From an uncultured Lachnospiraceae bacterium (GTDB lineage: Bacteria > Bacillota > Clostridia > Lachnospirales > Lachnospiraceae), in the NCBI GenBank assembly GCA_958426095.1, contig CATZYB010000133.1, positions 1 through 7,081 of the forward strand: a stretch of DNA of 7,081 nt, given 5' to 3'. The position numbers and the translations under genes were made by a program. The notes under the pieces were generated by a model. The model made no database searches and had not been told where the DNA came from. It saw only the letters and a program-made list of their open reading frames with translations. Of the stretch, positions 6,539 to 7,081 are shown one piece after another; the first letter of the stretch is position 1; each line of letters opens with the position of its first letter.

Positions 6539-6560
6539 ACATTAATTGTCGACACTCTGT
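6529..6560. repeat. Inverted repeat overlapping the csp -35 box
   Basis: The left arm AGTGTC (6531-6536) and right arm GACACT (6551-6556) are exact inverted copies with a 14-nt spacer, so arm centres are 20 bp apart, about two helical turns. The pairing can be extended outward (ACAGTGTC against GACACTCTGT) with a 2-nt bulge. The right arm also contains the 8-bp palindrome TGTCGACA (6547-6554). The position over the csp -35 box and between two divergent genes would suit an operator, but no regulator is identified. Confidence 0.35.
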
Positions 6561-6569
6561 GAAATTTTT

Positions 6570-6622
6570 TTTACACTTTTCATAAAAATTGTATGGTATA
6601 TCTGTGAAAATTGTATTATGAT
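6570..6622 (+). promoter_or_regulatory. Probable pyrB promoter region (boxes not resolved)
   Basis: This AT-rich stretch directly precedes pyrB and must hold its promoter if the gene is first in its operon. Candidate -10 boxes on the plus strand are TGGTATATC (6594-6602, extended type), TATTAT (6614-6619) and TATGAT (6617-6622). None has a good -35 at 16-18 nt; TTTACA (6570-6575) and TTGTAT (6589-6594) are the nearest weak candidates. The leader to the start codon would be only about 35-60 nt, too short for a PyrR-type attenuator. Confidence 0.3.
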
Positions 6623-6652
6623 AGTAAAAGCATGAAACTTTTAAAAGACAAT

Positions 6653-6658
6653 GGAGGT
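6653..6658 (+). promoter_or_regulatory. pyrB ribosome binding site
   Basis: GGAGGT lies 4 nt before the ATG at 6663, a short spacer. An in-frame ATG at 6651 overlaps this site and would add four residues (MEVS) but would have no SD of its own, so 6663 is preferred. Confidence 0.7.
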
Positions 6659-6662
6659 GTCT

Positions 6663-7081
6663 ATGAAACATTTAATTAATCCATTAGATTTTTCCGTTGA
6701 AGAGACCGAAGAACTTCTTCTTCTGGCCGAGGATATTGCAAAAGACCGAAGCCGGTACAGTGAAGTCTGCCACGGCAAGAAACTGGCAACCCTTTTTTAT
6801 GAACCAAGCACACGAACCCGTCTGAGCTTTGAAGCAGCCATGTTAAATCTGGGCGGAAACGTTTTAGGCTTTGCCAGCGGCGGCGACAGTTCTGCAGCCA
6901 AGGGTGAAAGCGTCGCCGACACGATCCGCGTCGTCTCCTGTTATGCAGACATTGTTGCCATGCGTCATCCGAAAGAAGGCGCAGCCCTCGTCGCAGCAAC
7001 CCACGCTTCTGTTCCGGTCATCAATGCCGGTGACGGCGGCCACCAGCATCCGACGCAGACGCTGACCGACCTCTTGACCAT
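6663..7081 (+). CDS. pyrB: Aspartate carbamoyltransferase catalytic subunit PyrB, N-terminal part (runs off right edge)
   Basis: Catalyses carbamoyl phosphate plus L-aspartate to N-carbamoyl-aspartate, the committed step of pyrimidine synthesis, in the cytosol. The 139 visible residues cover most of the carbamoyl-phosphate domain, about 45% of the usual 305-310. Key motifs are FYEPSTRTRLSFEAAM (45-60) with the STRT phosphate-binding loop, SSAAKGES (76-83) holding the lysine loop that enters the neighbouring subunit's active site, MRHP (100-103) and GDGGHQHPTQTLTDL (123-137). The HPTQ motif is shared with ornithine carbamoyltransferase, but the SSAAKGES loop and NAGDGGHQHP favour PyrB. The start MKHLINPLDF follows GGAGGT. 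It is divergent from csp. A regulatory pyrI gene is often next in Clostridia but lies outside the window. Confidence 0.95.
   Translation, partial: MKHLINPLDFSVEETEELLLLAEDIAKDRSRYSEVCHGKKLATLFYEPSTRTRLSFEAAMLNLGGNVLGFASGGDSSAAKGESVADTIRVVSCYADIVAMRHPKEGAALVAATHASVPVINAGDGGHQHPTQTLTDLLT

Noticed and set aside
6529..6572. Inverted repeat followed by eight T residues on the plus strand, resembling a terminator
   Set aside because: No plus-strand gene lies upstream to be terminated, the loop is long (14 nt) and the arms are bulged. It fits better as a site overlapping the csp promoter.
6600..6662. Possible PyrR-type attenuator before pyrB
   Set aside because: The leader is short and shows only the weak palindrome CTTTTAAAAG (6638-6647), with no terminator or antiterminator pair.
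6676..6999. 107-codon minus-strand open frame opposite pyrB
   Set aside because: Arginine- and leucine-rich antisense shadow of a gene with unmistakable PyrB motifs.
1..7081. CRISPR arrays, tRNA or rRNA genes, insertion sequences, phage or toxin-antitoxin genes
   Set aside because: No regular repeat arrays, no RNA gene signatures and no transposase, integrase or defence motifs were seen. All long frames are explained by the listed genes.

Overview
The window looks like a chromosomal piece of a Gram-positive anaerobe of the Clostridia, most likely Lachnospiraceae or a close relative. This is an inference. It rests on strong GGAGG-type ribosome binding sites, a clear sigma-A type promoter, the oxygen-independent (cobalt-early) cobalamin gene set with CbiD, and a PyrB of the type seen in Clostridia. 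About 90% of the window is coding and no mobile element was seen.

Layout. Six consecutive genes lie on the minus strand, read from right to left. They are cbiD (6101-4995), a cbiE-cbiT fusion (4998-3721), a putative HEAT/THUMP-like SAM methyltransferase (3724-2240), cbiL (2223-1525), cbiF/cobM (1525-752), and the N-terminal 239 residues of a Na/Pi-cotransporter family protein (719 to the left edge). The cobalamin genes are packed tightly: a GTGA overlap, an ATGA overlap, a 16-nt gap and a one-base TAATG overlap. The transporter follows after 32 nt with its own strong SD. No terminator is visible inside the block, so it reads as one operon.

Upstream lies a small cold-shock protein gene (6459-6262, minus). 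It has its own consensus promoter and a hairpin with a short U-tract downstream (6132-6162). That hairpin sits 30 nt before the cbiD start, so it is also part of any leader that starts upstream of it. No cobalamin riboswitch is recognisable in the 160-nt csp-cbiD gap. To the right, divergent from csp across 203 nt, is the 5' part of pyrB (6663 to the right edge), the aspartate transcarbamoylase catalytic subunit.

How the genes work together. CbiL, CbiF, CbiD, CbiE and CbiT supply ring methylations at C20, C11, C1, C5 and C15, and the C12 acetate decarboxylation, of the anaerobic corrin pathway. CbiG, CbiH, CbiJ, CbiC, CbiA and the metal-insertion and nucleotide-loop genes are not here and must be elsewhere if the pathway is complete. 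The most unusual element is the methyltransferase embedded by translational overlap between cbiET and cbiL. It has no assigned corrin step, resembles RNA/DNA amino-methyltransferases of the THUMP/Trm11-RlmL type, carries an N-terminal HEAT-like segment, and has an altered catalytic motif (TDMPR in place of the usual [ND]PP[YF]).
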